A stretch of DNA of 48,171 nucleotides from Annulohypoxylon bovei var. microspora (GCA_022836615.1 MU405403.1:6459-54629), one strand, 5' to 3'; counted from the stretch's first letter, positions 1 to 10,316 are shown. The notes: generated from the sequence alone by a model not told the origin. Made by a program: numbers and translations.

Positions 1-114
1 TCTTCCTTCTGCCTTGTGCTTCTTTTTTTTTTTTTTTTTTTGCGTTGTTTTTCGGCGCGGCCCCCTTCCTCTTTATCCGCTTCTCTCTGTCTCCCCCCCC
101 CCCCCCCCCCCCCC
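1..114. repeat. Homopolymer-rich pyrimidine tract
   Basis: A run of 19 T (23-41) and a run of 22 C (93-114) sit in a strongly pyrimidine-biased stretch just before the first AT-rich repeat copy. No coding signal is seen. Runs like this are prone to sequencing and assembly error, so their exact lengths should not be trusted. Confidence 0.8.
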
Positions 115-721
115 GCCGCCGCTCGCCCCATTGTTTCGTTTTAATTAAATTTAAATTAATTTAAAATAACCTTAAATAATTGTAAGGTTTTTAACATTAG
201 AAAAGGATTATTTAAGCATTTTAATCCGGTTTTAACGTTGTAAATTTTTTCGTTACGATTTAATTAAATGCATCGATTTATTACCCGGCGTTAAAGCTTT
301 AATTTTACATTAATTAAATTAATTAACTTTTTTAAAAGTTAAATCCGAAGCTTTTTTTTAATTATTTAATATAAAGGTTTTATTAAACTTTATTAATTTT
401 TATATTATTAATTTTTCATTTAAATTAATTATTTAATTATTAAAATTTAATTATTAATATTTTAATAATAAAACGTTTTATAATAATATAATTAAATTTA
501 TTCGATTTAATAATTTAAAAATTTTTAAATAAATTTTATTATATTATTTAAACCTTAATTTTAATCGTTATAAAAATGTTTTAAATTTAAAAATCGATTC
601 GTTTAAATCATTTAATTTTTTTAAAAAAAAGGTTAAAAATTAATATATTATTAATAATTATTTCAAGTTTTTCGATAATTAAATAATTATAACGTTTAAA
701 TTATTTTTTTATTCGTAATAT

Positions 722-755
<34 letters not shown>

Positions 756-1200
756 TAAAGTTTTATTATAAATTAAATAACTTTTCACGTTTAAACCATT
801 TAATTTTCCGTAATATATTATTAATAATATATTATTTTATTTTTTTCGTTAAATTAAAAATTATATTTAACCGCGAATATTTTAATTATTAACGATCGTA
901 AAATAATGTAATTAATTTCATTTAATTTTATTATTTTATTAAATATATTATACGACTTTTATATTAAATTATAACTTTTTAACGAAAGTAATAATTAATT
1001 AAAATTAATAAATTATTTTAATAAAAAATATTTTTTTATACGCGAATTAAAAAAATATTTTAATTTATATCGGGATTTATATAACGAAACATGTATTAAT
1101 TACGCTCGGACCACTTGCGTTTTTATTATATTTTTTAATAATATATTAATTATTTAATTTAAAACCCCGAAATAATAACTTTTTATAAATTCGGGGCAAA
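113..1200. repeat. AT-rich repeat unit, copy 1 (RIP-like, less mutated)
   Basis: This copy aligns by eye over its whole length with 1391-2640. The differences are mostly transitions (C in copy 1 against T in copy 2, G against A), for example around 1090-1125 versus 2530-2565. Most remaining C and G lie in CpG. It includes a TAA microsatellite (about 724-752) that is shorter in the other copy. No open frame survives. The pattern fits a duplicated mobile or satellite sequence destroyed by repeat-induced point mutation; the original element cannot be recognised. Confidence 0.8.
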
Positions 1201-1390
1201 TTTTTACGTTTCGTAAATATAATACCTTCGAATTTTAAAATTTTAAAATTTAATTAAAATTTAATTTTAATTAAATTAAAGTTTAATTTTTTAATTTTTT
1301 TTTTATTATTTTTTTTTTATAAAATTATTTAATTTATAATAAATAAAACAAGTTTATTCGAAACGTTTTACGTTTTTTATAAATTTATTT
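1201..1390. other. AT-rich spacer between the two repeat copies
   Basis: Almost pure A/T sequence separates the two repeat copies. It has no counterpart that I can align on the far side of either copy, and no gene. Confidence 0.5.
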
Positions 1391-2640
1391 CGCCGCCGTT
1401 TATTTTTATTATTTCGTTTTAATTAAATTTAAATTAATTTAAAATAATTTTAAATAATTATAAAGTTTTTAATATTAAAAAAAAATTATTTAAATTTTTT
1501 AATTTAATTTTAATATTATAAATTTTTTCGTTATAATTTAATTAAATGTATTAATATATTATTTCGCGTTAAACTTTTAATCGTATTTTAATTAAATGAA
1601 TTAATACGTTAAAATTTTAATTTCGTATTAATTTAATTAATTATTAATTTTAAAAGTTAAATCCAAGGTTTTTTTTTTTAATTATTTAATATTAAATTTT
1701 TATTAAATTTTTTATAAATTAAATTTTAAAATATTTATATTATTAATTTTTCATTTAAATTAATTATTAAATTAATTATTAAATTAATTATTTAATTAAT
1801 TATTTAATTAATTATTTAATTAATTATTTAATTAATTATTTAATTAATTATTAAATTAATTATTAAATTAATTATTTAATTAATTATTTAACGTTTAATT
1901 ATTAATATTTTAATAATAAAACGTTTTATAATAATATAATTAAATTTATTCGATTTAATAATTTAAAAATTTTCGAATAAATTTCATTATATTATTTAAA
2001 CTTTAATTTTAATCGCGGTGGAAATGTTTTAAATTTAAAAATTAATTCGTTTAAATTATTTAATTTTTTTAAAAAAAAAAAAATTAAAAATTAATATATT
2101 ATTAATAATTATTTTAAGTTTTTCGATAATTAAATAATTATAATATTTAAATTATTTTTTTATTTATAATATATTAATAATAATAATAATAAATTAAAGT
2201 TTTATTATAAATTAAATAATTTTTCGCGTTTAAATTATTTAATTTTTCGTAATATATTATTAATAATATATTATTTTATTTTTTTTATTAAATTAAAAAT
2301 TATATTTAATTACGGATATTTTAATTATTAACGATTATAAAATAATATAATAAGTTTTATTTAATTTCATTATTTAATTAATTATATTATATAATTTTTA
2401 TATTAAATTATAATTTTTTTAATAAAAATAATAATTAATTAAAATTAATAAATTATTTTAATAAAAAATATTTTTTTATATATAAATTAAAAAATATTTT
2501 AATTTATATAAAAATTTATATAACGAAATATATATTAATTATATTCGAATTATTTACGTTTTTATTATATTTTTTAATAATATATTAATTATTTAATTTA
2601 AAAACTTCGAAATAATAATTTTTTATAAATTTAAAATATA
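1391..2640. repeat. AT-rich repeat unit, copy 2 (RIP-like, more mutated)
   Basis: This is the second direct copy, more AT-rich than copy 1; most non-CpG C and G of copy 1 are T and A here. It is longer mainly because of an internal 12-bp AT minisatellite. Homology to copy 1 begins at a shared CGCCGCCG and fades near 2636. No coding potential is visible. Confidence 0.8.
1758..1890. repeat. 12-bp AT minisatellite (about 11 units)
   Basis: Tandem units of ATTAATTATTTA or ATTAATTATTAA are expanded inside repeat copy 2. The matching place in copy 1 (about 420-450) holds only one or two units, so the expansion came after duplication, or copy 1 contracted. Confidence 0.85.
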
Positions 2641-2936
2641 TTATTTTAAAAATTATAAAAATATAAAATTTTATAAAATTATTATTTTATAAATATTTAT
2701 ATTAATAAGCTGCGGTTAAACCGTGGGTGAACTTAAGCTTTTAATGGATCTTAGGTAAAAAAACATGAGGTCCCCGTTCCGGGAACACAAGACCCGAACT
2801 TTCCACACCCGCACGGACCACCTTGCAACACCCCAGGTTCGAATCCCATGCATTATAATCTTTTACTTAGTCTTTAATATCACCGCTCATCCCGCCGCTC
2901 TCATCCCGCCGCTCTCATCCCGCCGCCCTCAACCCT

Positions 2937-3009
2937 CCGTACTGGCGGCTGCGTGCCTTTGCTCGGCGCGCTGCGCGCGCCTCGCAAAGCCCCTCCGCCG
3001 CCAGTACGG
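2937..3009. repeat. GC-rich 73-bp imperfect hairpin, copy A
   Basis: The first 13 bases (CCGTACTGGCGGC) are the exact reverse complement of the last 13, and pairing continues imperfectly toward a GCGC-rich centre. It lies in a GC-rich island that begins abruptly after the AT-rich block. A second copy lies at 3130-3196, and the fragment CCAGTACGGGGCACCC recurs near 3295. Confidence 0.75.
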
Positions 3010-3027
3010 GGCACCCTCATCTCCCAG

Positions 3028-3104
3028 CCCTTCAACCCCAGGCCCTTCAACCCCAGGCCCTTCAACCCCAGGCCCTTCAACCCCAGGCCCTTCAACCCCA
3101 GCCC
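3028..3104. repeat. 15-bp minisatellite (five units)
   Basis: Five near-perfect units of CCCTTCAACCCCAGG lie head to tail. Looser variants (CCCTTCAACCCC) continue at about 3238-3275 and 3335-3352. Open frames across this stretch are repeat artefacts. Confidence 0.9.
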
Positions 3105-3129
3105 TCTATCCCTCCAACCCTAGGGCCCA

Positions 3130-3196
3130 GGCGGCTGCGTGCCTTTGCTCGGCGCGCTGGCGCGCGCCTCGCAAAGCCCCTCCGCCGCCAGTACGG
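3130..3196. repeat. GC-rich hairpin, copy B (left arm truncated)
   Basis: Nearly identical to 2943-3009, with one extra G in the centre, but the outer left arm (CCGTACT) is replaced by unrelated sequence while the right arm GCCGCCAGTACGG is intact. The two copies bracket the 15-bp minisatellite. Confidence 0.75.
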
Positions 3197-3414
3197 AGCA
3201 CCCGTACAACCCCGTACAACCCTTAAGATCACCTTCAACCCTAGCCCTTCAACCCCAGCCCTTCAACCCCATCCCTCTATCCCTCCAGTACGGGGCACCC
3301 GTACAACCCCCAGGATTACCCTCATCCCCCGGGCCCTTCAACCCCATCCCCGATCCCCAGCCCCGATCGCCAGCCCCCCCGAATCCCAGCCCTGATTTCT
3401 CATCCCGAATCCCC

Positions 3415-3478
3415 AGCAGCCCCGATCCCTAGCAGCCCCGATCCCTAGCAGCCCCGATCCCTAACAGCCCCGATCCCG
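3415..3478. repeat. 16-bp minisatellite (AGCAGCCCCGATCCCT)
   Basis: Three perfect 16-bp units and one degenerate unit follow each other, preceded by looser C-rich variants from about 3350. No gene is seen in this island. Confidence 0.85.
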
Positions 3479-3516
3479 GCCCCGATCCCAAAGCCCGGTC
3501 TCTAACCTTTCCCCTT

Positions 3517-3609
3517 GATTACGTAATTCGCTTACATAAGCAAAACCTCCAAAGCGGGCGGCACCTTGAGCCTTTTGGCCCCATGTGGCCATTGCGCGCT
3601 TACGTAATC
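3517..3609. mobile_element. Possible 93-bp MITE-like element with inverted ends
   Basis: GATTACGTAA at the left end is matched by its exact reverse complement TTACGTAATC at the right end, and the inner bases (TTCGC / GCGC) partly extend the match. The body is moderately GC-rich while the right flank is nearly pure AT. No clear target-site duplication is seen, so this may be a degraded miniature element or a chance inverted pair. Confidence 0.35.
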
Positions 3610-3862
3610 TTTTAACTTTAAAACTTTAAATAATTATAACTTTTTAAATAATTTATTTAAAAAATTACAAAAATTTAAATCGAATTATTTTAATTTTATT
3701 ATTAATTTTAAATTTTTTTTTAATTTTATATAAAGTATATAATTTACCTTGCATTTTCGACTTTTTCGATTTTAAAAAATTACCGCATTAGGAAGGCCGA
3801 TATCTCCAGAAATGCCTTATTCGCGGAGATAACGGAGTTAAATTTCTATGACACGAAAAAAA
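3610..3862. other. AT-rich spacer, 3' flank of the F-box gene
   Basis: AT-rich sequence like the block at the left end runs to about 3770, then composition returns to normal about 90 bases before the stop codon of the next gene. It marks the inner edge of the RIP-like block. Confidence 0.5.
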
Positions 3863-5059
3863 TCACCCCGACACAATAACCCTCCTAAAGTTCGGGCACT
3901 CGTCCCGCCCCTTGCCCTTGCCGCCGCTAGAGCCGGCGTGCCGGACTCTCCACTTCGTAGGGCAGAACCGGCACTTGAAGGTGACGTCCTTGCCGCTGTC
4001 GACGGCGTCCATCTGCCGCTTCTCCGTCCCCGTCGGCCGGCGGAAAATTCCGTCTTCGGGCATGCCCGCCTTCCGGCCCTTGGGGAAGGCGGACACGATA
4101 GAGTAGGTAAAGACAGGGCCGTTGGGAGTCGAATCCCGAGTAAAGAAACTGGCAACCGGTGGCTCTGTCAAGGTAGACTGGTGGGGACAGATCCGGAACG
4201 GAAGATCGAGAATATCCGCGGCTTTCAATAGCTGCTTAGGAGAGGAAGGGCTGAAGCAGTAGTCGTGCCGGAGAATCAGATTGCGATTAACACGACGCGC
4301 GGACGACGAGACTGTGTAGTCGAGGTCGGGATGCGGCACCTGGAACGAGCCGGAGAGATAGTCGATCGGTGAGTCCGAATTAGGAGGGGTGGATTCCATG
4401 GCGTATTTGATATGATCGAAAACGAGACTATACCCGAATCCGTCCTCCTGCTTAGGTAAGTATTCGATAATCGCGTTTTGACCCCAGCAGTACTTCGTCA
4501 GCTTGGTTTGACGATGCTCGCTGGGCTTTTTCAAAGGCGGGTGCAGCGTATTGCAAGCCTTGCATGACACGAAACCCAGCTCCTCGTTGAGGTCACGACG
4601 TAAGTACTCCGTGAATGTCGTCCTTGGTACTGACTGGGTCGACCAGTCTGTAACCCAACGTTTGCGGATCCGCTCATCTTTCCACGATGACGTGCCCAGG
4701 ACAAACAGAGCGAGTTTACAGGTAAGCGTAAGACAGACGACAGATTCTATTGGGAGAAACGATGCGATTTCCCGTATGATCTCGCGGGGAAGTGTGAAGA
4801 TCCAACAATGCTGGTTTGGATCCGAAGCTGCGTCGACCTCGGATCGCTGGAGATAAGACGGCGGGAGTTTTTTGGCCTTTCCTTTTGGTTCTTTTGTTGC
4901 TTTTGGTGCTTTCGGTGCTTTCGGTTGTTCTTGGTGTTCGATGGCAGCATCTTTCGAGAGACTATTGCTCGATGTACTGGAGTTTGCTTGCGATTTCTGA
5001 GTTCTGGAAGTGGCTGATCGCAAGACTCGCCCAGTCTGTCGTGTTGATTCTCCATCCAT
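3863..5059 (-). CDS. F-box domain protein
   Basis: A single-exon frame of 398 residues. After a basic, low-complexity N-terminus (about 1-80, with a lysine/proline run), residues about 87-122 read as an F-box-like motif (FTLPREIIREIASFLP followed by SVVCLTLTCKLALF). F-box proteins join substrates to Skp1-Cullin-F-box ubiquitin ligases. Further on is a SCKACNTLHPP segment, a short Cys pair typical of a large fungal F-box family, and near the C-terminus FKCRFCPTKWRVRH, another Cys pair that might bind metal. The start is the first ATG of the frame. It sits next to the repeat block but has normal codon use and no stops. Target unknown; the F-box call is good, the metal-binding idea is inference. 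Confidence 0.85.
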   Translation of the reverse strand: MDGESTRQTGRVLRSATSRTQKSQANSSTSSNSLSKDAAIEHQEQPKAPKAPKATKEPKGKAKKLPPSYLQRSEVDAASDPNQHCWIFTLPREIIREIASFLPIESVVCLTLTCKLALFVLGTSSWKDERIRKRWVTDWSTQSVPRTTFTEYLRRDLNEELGFVSCKACNTLHPPLKKPSEHRQTKLTKYCWGQNAIIEYLPKQEDGFGYSLVFDHIKYAMESTPPNSDSPIDYLSGSFQVPHPDLDYTVSSSARRVNRNLILRHDYCFSPSSPKQLLKAADILDLPFRICPHQSTLTEPPVASFFTRDSTPNGPVFTYSIVSAFPKGRKAGMPEDGIFRRPTGTEKRQMDAVDSGKDVTFKCRFCPTKWRVRHAGSSGGKGKGRDECPNFRRVIVSG

Positions 5060-5570
5060 AGCGTTCTATATGTTTGTTATGGTAATATGTTCAAGAGACG
5101 TTTCGACTTTTGAAAACGGTGAAGTAGGCGGGCGAGGTTGTTTTTATAGACCTTGAATACATAGGCAATTCAAAGCTAGAAGCAACCCATGTAGTCCTTA
5201 AGTTAGGCAGAAGGCCCCCACCCCAGTCCAAGTGAAGAAGATCTGCCACTATCGCATCATGGTGCTGGTGGGTTGACGAGTTGGCAGGTTTTCACCTGCA
5301 CTAAGGCGGCGCATTTTCGAACTGTTGCCTTAGAATGGTTTATAGTGAACATTCTATTATGCACTTCATTTTCAATAAAATGTCATTTATTCATTGCTAT
5401 GTGTATTCGCTGAGAATGAGCTAAAACTACTAATTTTTCCGTACATCTTACAAGTTCGTGGCTTCGTAATTCGTATGCATACTTCAATCAACCTATGGTG
5501 GAAGATTTTGCGCGTTCGTTCATTGACCTTGGGTCCCCACTTTAATAAGGCGTCGAGTACGGCGACATTC
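5060..5570. other. Intergenic, promoter side of the F-box gene
   Basis: No convincing gene. It contains GCCCCCACCCCAGTCCAAGTG (5214-5234), which recurs with one change at 18382-18402. Confidence 0.4.
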
Positions 5571-6266
5571 TCAGTGATGTCGTCGTCGATCTCTGTCTCT
5601 TTCTTCTCGACGACGATGGCGCCTTTCCGAACTCTCTGACACGATCACCTGATTGGCGCGTTCTCGCTCCGCGCGTCTCTCGGGCGGGACATAGCCTGGT
5701 CGGCGGAGTCTCACGGGTTCTTGACCTGGAGGTCTGTGTATAACAGGAGGTGGACGCTCAGGAGAGTTCGGTCTGCTTGGGACACTTTCTCCACTACAAT
5801 GGCTCCCAACAACACTTGGGGCTAGTGTATTTGGATCTACACCTCCAATGGCGAGTGTATTGGTCCCTGCACCTGTGCCGTTGGTCTGCCCAGTGCTAGT
5901 TACAGGGTCGTTAACACTGTGTTATGTAAGCTTTTCTGTACTGAAAAAAAAATAGAGTAGCTAGTAATAGTTAACCGACTTCATTCTCTCCATCCATTCT
6001 TCTATACGCCCATCGTCCTGTCTTTGGGGGGGTGGGCCTGCTGAAAGCACCTGGCCATGAGCAGAAGACGATCTATCACTATGCTCCCATACGAATGGGG
6101 CACTAGAGCCTTGGTAATAATTACTCAGAATAGATCCTGAAATTCGGGTGTATACTTGGTGGGTAACTTCACGTCGTGAGGGGCGGTCTGTAGTATGCAC
6201 CCTTCTAGAATCTGGATGTCGACGACTTTCTTCTCGTTGAGGATCCCTTATAGAGCGGTTACTCAT
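5571..6266 (-). CDS. Hypothetical low-complexity protein, uncertain gene model
   Basis: Two coding-looking frames face the same way. The first (6266 down to about 5990, starting MSNRSIRDPQREESRR) is rich in Arg, Ser and Pro. The second (about 5921 down to the stop at 5571) is Gly/Thr-rich, then Pro-rich, and ends in an Arg/Glu tract (RRHRRREERDRDRRRHH). They could be joined by an intron with GTATAG donor at about 5 nt after the DDG codons and an acceptor ending GGTGCAG, which keeps frame; but the strongest acceptor (a T-run then CAG, near 5942) leads to a stop. No known domain is recognised. It may be a real charged, disordered protein, a decayed gene, or chance. Confidence 0.3.
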
Positions 6267-7376
6267 GATGAAGATAACATAAGAGGTCGAGTAAAAGCAG
6301 AGGATTGGTTATCCAGATACGGCAAGTAAAAGGGAATGTGGTCGACGTAGATACGTTGTAGGAAATTATAAAATTGAAAGCTTTCTTCAACACTCCAATA
6401 AATAGAATTTCCCTTGTCGAATAACGAGGGCGGTCATGTGAGTCATGAGGCTGAAAGCCCAACTCAACAACTAGCCAATGACTGTCGCCTGAGTCGTAGC
6501 TTACTTCCTAGATAATGACCAAGCATTGTAAATAGGTTTTGTAGTACCGGAGAGTTGCCCTCGTTGACTCCCAACCCTCCGTAATATCCCTTGCCACATT
6601 ACTCAGGCCTGATCAGGCGTTGCTCAGGGGTGGCCTAGCCCTTGCCCAATACAGCTCAGGGGGGTATCTGAAATGGATTAGCTAAGAGATCCTCCCTTAG
6701 GCACCTACTTAAGGGAATTAAGAATGAAGTGTTGACTTTTTACAAGCTGGTAAGTTTTTAAGAACTTGGTTCAGAAATGAACCCTTTTAATTTACCTATA
6801 AATACGCGCTGAAATTATTTCCCCTATTAGTTAAGCGATTCTGTTGATAATTACCTCTCTGTCGCCGACGATGGGCAGAAAACGAACAACATATGAGAAG
6901 AATAGATGTGCAAAGCAAAATGGCCAACAGCGGCGCGGGCGTTTCTGCTGACTAAAATCCCGGTTCGCATGCGCCGCACCGACCGGCCCTGGCGGTTAGC
7001 CGCCTACCTACTGCTCCGTTTTGGCCTCGGCGCTCTGGCCCTACCTAGGTAAGGAACCGTTTTAAAAGAATACGGGGCGGCCGACCGAGCTTGTCCTGCT
7101 CCGAGTAATGCCGCCTTCTACCGGTACTTGACGTACACTCCTCAGCTATTCTTCACCCCCCCCCCTTCTCATCTCACCCCCGACTCTTTGTTTTCCGCCC
7201 CGCCATGGCTCTAAGCGCCGGACGCCTTGTAATCTTGTTCTAACGAAGGAGTCTACTTTTTACGACGAGTCGGTACCGCTTTCGAGCCGCTGTCCGATTT
7301 CGCTTTTGATTTGAGCTCGCTGAGAGATAAATCTAACCCCTATGTGCACTAATATAATATAACGTCAACCATAGAC
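6267..7376. other. Intergenic, about 1.1 kb
   Basis: No gene is recognisable. About 6940-7060 is GC-rich and ends with the palindrome TACCTAGGTA (7042-7051); a C-run lies near 7160. Short frames here have no family resemblance. Confidence 0.4.
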
Positions 7377-9571
7377 TTAGGTAGATCCCGAGCAGTCTAC
7401 GCCCGACGGCCCGCCTGCGCTGCCAATGGCACGGCCCACACAGCCCGCTTTGCCAATCAGTAGATGGCCATTGGCACTCCACTCCCTACCATCATCACCC
7501 AAGCCATAGTTGAAATTCCAGTCCGTGAGGCCGTCACAGCCCTTCAGCTGCTGCATCAAGCCGTTGCTCTGCTGCCCGAAGTCAGAGGTTACGTACCCAT
7601 TGCCCCAGATCCAGAACTCATCATAGAGGAACTTGTACGCGACGTCGCATGAGCCACCAGGCTTGTTAGGCAGCGGTTGGCGCGCACTCTTGGGCGCGAT
7701 GTGATACAGCACCTTTAGGTCCGGGTTGGTGGACATGATGGTAGTGGTGCCGCCGCCCTTCCAGTTCATGGGGTTGGCAGGGTCGTTGCCGTCGCAGTTG
7801 TCCGATGTGGCTTTGAGCTGCTTGTTGCACTCGGCTTCGTCGAAGGGGATCTTGACTCCTGAAGGCCAATCCACGGAGATGTCCACCTCGTCGAGAGTCT
7901 GGGTTGCTTGTCAGTACTGGTTTGTGTCACGCGAGCATGGGAGAATGGACTTACACGGGGGTTGTAGTTGCGGCTAACAGAGCCGGAGTCTTTGTCTTGG
8001 ACGCCTTGGGCTACGGCGGCTTGGCAAAAGGTCTTGATGTTGCCTGCGAGGGTATCGGCGGACATATATTTCTTCGACCCGAGACCGTTGCAGTGCAAGT
8101 CATTTGTAGGTTTGGGAGGTGCTGCAGTTTGCGAAGGAGTCGGAGTTGCCGTCGACGTTGGCATATCTGGCGCCTTGCTTGCCCATTCCTTCATCTGCTG
8201 GATATAATCGCTGGGGTACTGGTCATCGTCGGTCCATTCTAAATCTGTCAAAGGTGCAAGAGTGTCCTCGTCACTGAGACCACTAACGTCAACGGTACTG
8301 TCCTCGCTGAACGTAAAGTTCCAATCATCGCCACCGTCTGTCAAGGTGTTTTCATAGTTTGTACCAAATAACCCCCAATCGGAACCGTTGGTGAGGATCA
8401 ATTGACCAATCTTTGGATGGACTTCTCCTATCGCTTCGCCGTTTGCTATTGGAAGCCACGGATACCTGCTAAGGTGAGTCTTTCATGCTTGGGTATTGTG
8501 TGTGGGCTTCATGCACCTACTCGCCAATCTCGCCTTGCACATATTTGGAAAGAACATATTGTGCGAAGTTGTCGGCTGTATCGCATTAGCAGATCTCCAT
8601 CAAAGGCACTGGTGGATCGACCAACCATTGAGCGTGATGTCTGTTGCAATGTTTTTCCTGCTAGTACGGGCAAGAATCTTCGTATTTTGCGAGCCGTACG
8701 CATCGACCGAGACAAGTCTTCTTTTGTAACCTCGATCATCCGGGTTCCTGACATATTCGTAGATCTTCATATTCATGTCGACAATGTGGCGGTTCCCATT
8801 CGCTTCATATGCGATCCTGTTTGCATGCATCATCTCGTGCAAAATTATATAGGCTGGACAGTGAGTCAGTGTAGAGTCAAGAGCATTAAGGGCGTGTTCG
8901 AATGTAGGACTCACCTCTGTTCGTATAGTACAGCATGTTGTATTTGTGGGTATAGTCTGAGTCGTCTTTATACTCATTGATCCGATCTGCCAGGCTGTTA
9001 TAGGCGAAGAAGCTATTACACATGTACATGTTCATGGTTGCGCCTTTGTTGTTGTAATTTTTCTTTCCGGTCCCATCGGAATTTTCGGTGTTCCAAGTGT
9101 AGGCTTTCAGACCTGGCCCCTTGCCTTTACACCTCGAGTCCAGCTCTCTGTCAGCGTTCGCACCGCAGCCAACGTTGACTTGAACTTTTAAAGGCGTGGG
9201 GGTGATTTTCCATCCTTGTCCAAAGGTTTTGGCATTATCGAAAACCGCTTGAATTTTGGATTGGTAGTCCTCTAGACAGAAGTTAGTATTTAACACTAGG
9301 TAAGGTTTATATCGAAATACCGAAATTTGGAACAGCGAGACTACTTACTGTTTAATGCAGGTGGTCCAAAAAAGTCTACTGCGGCCACATCATTGAATTC
9401 GATTTTCGGGAGGGTCGTCACGAGTTTGATAGCGTCGTCCCACGCTGATTCGATGTCGCTTTGTCTTTGGCAATCGCCACTAAATACTAAATTTACAGAT
9501 TGGATGTCGACGTCTTGTCTAGCCTCGTTGGAGGGAAGCTGGTGATTGTAAGTCTCATTATGAAAACGCAT
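7377..9571 (-). CDS. Zincin-type metalloprotease-like protein with C-terminal secreted-protein domain
   Basis: Six exons (9571-9349, 9271-8915, 8853-8626, 8575-8521, 8465-7955, 7898-7377) join in phase to 631 residues. The N-terminal half resembles fungal M35-like or lysine-specific zinc endopeptidases: ILHEMMH at about 198-203 gives the HExxH zinc and catalytic residues, and an HIVDM motif follows, where a third ligand is expected. A linker rich in Thr, Pro and Ala (about 345-365) leads to a Cys-containing C-terminal half with NCDGNDPANPMNWKGGG, a module shared by many secreted ascomycete proteins including some chitinase-like ones. Intron 3 uses a GTTGGT donor and a GCTAATG branch site. The first in-frame ATG (9571) gives no signal peptide, unexpected for this type; a leader exon may lie upstream (a GTAAGT donor sits near 9690), or the N-terminus is lost. 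Confidence 0.8.
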
Positions 9572-10316
9572 GCGGCGGTATAAGTGAAACAATAGGCAAG
9601 CGGAGACACAGTGGAGGAGACGAGTGATTCTGTGTGCTGCCTATCTACAGAGTTCGAAGTTCTATATAAGGGGATATAAGAGAGTACGACTTACCAGAAT
9701 CAGTGACTATCTTTACTCGAACATTACCGCCACATCTCAGAAGCATACTCGGCAGGATGAGCTAACAACATGCAGAGATGATCGTAGCTGAAGGATTATT
9801 TGTGCCGTCTGCTTTGCGGCAAGGCGGCGAGGCGCGGCCAACCGCCCATTGTATCATGGCTCCTGAAATAACAGAGCTGAAGCGGCATTTCAATTACCGC
9901 GCGCTTCGATTCATGTTGGTACAGCATGAGATTGGTCAGAGGTCAAGATGTTGGTCAGAGGTCAAGATGTTGCCTGGCCACTGCTACAATACAGCGAACG
10001 CCGCAATCCCTCTTAATATTGTTGTATTAGATTAAAAAGTTGTAATGAACTTTTTTTGGATCAAGATCTTAAATACTTATACTTACCTAACCTAGTATAT
10101 AGTGTTTGTCGCACCTTCTTAGCTTGTACCCCCCCCCATCTCTAGGTACCTACCTACCTAGGGGTACATAAACCACCCAATAGTACCTAGGTACAAAGCG
10201 TGCCAAGCAAATGCGATTTGTGGCTGTACACCACGTCAGTATAAATCTATACTTTCATCCCAAATTACAACGACTCATTTAACAATCAACAATCATTCTC
10301 ATTGCGATAAACAATC
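9572..10316. other. Divergent intergenic region with 19-bp tandem repeat
   Basis: It lies between the metalloprotease-like gene and the rightward membrane-protein gene. It has an exact tandem pair of TTGGTCAGAGGTCAAGATG (9932-9950, 9951-9969) and a cluster of TACCTACCTAGG-type motifs at 10141-10195, including the exact palindrome TACCTAGGTA at 10184-10193. Promoters of both genes should lie here. Confidence 0.5.

Noticed and set aside
2705..2745. TGAACTTAAGC as a trace of the large-subunit rRNA gene start
   Set aside because: Only 11 bases match the conserved LSU site; the neighbours do not align, and no other rRNA sequence is found nearby.
2745..2855. tRNA suggested by GGTTCGAATCCC near 2837
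   Set aside because: The T stem does not pair, and no A box lies at the right distance upstream.
2765..3432. Open frames across the GC-rich island as proline/serine-rich proteins
   Set aside because: They are translations of the 15-bp and 16-bp minisatellites and the hairpins; several frames stay open on both strands, which is expected for a C-rich repeat.
3848..4231. Rightward frame opposite the F-box gene
   Set aside because: It is a shadow of the leftward F-box gene, which has clear motifs; the rightward peptide resembles nothing.
8402..8980. Rightward 192-codon frame inside the metalloprotease-like gene
   Set aside because: It overlaps the HEMMH exon and introns on the other strand; the family motifs support the leftward gene.
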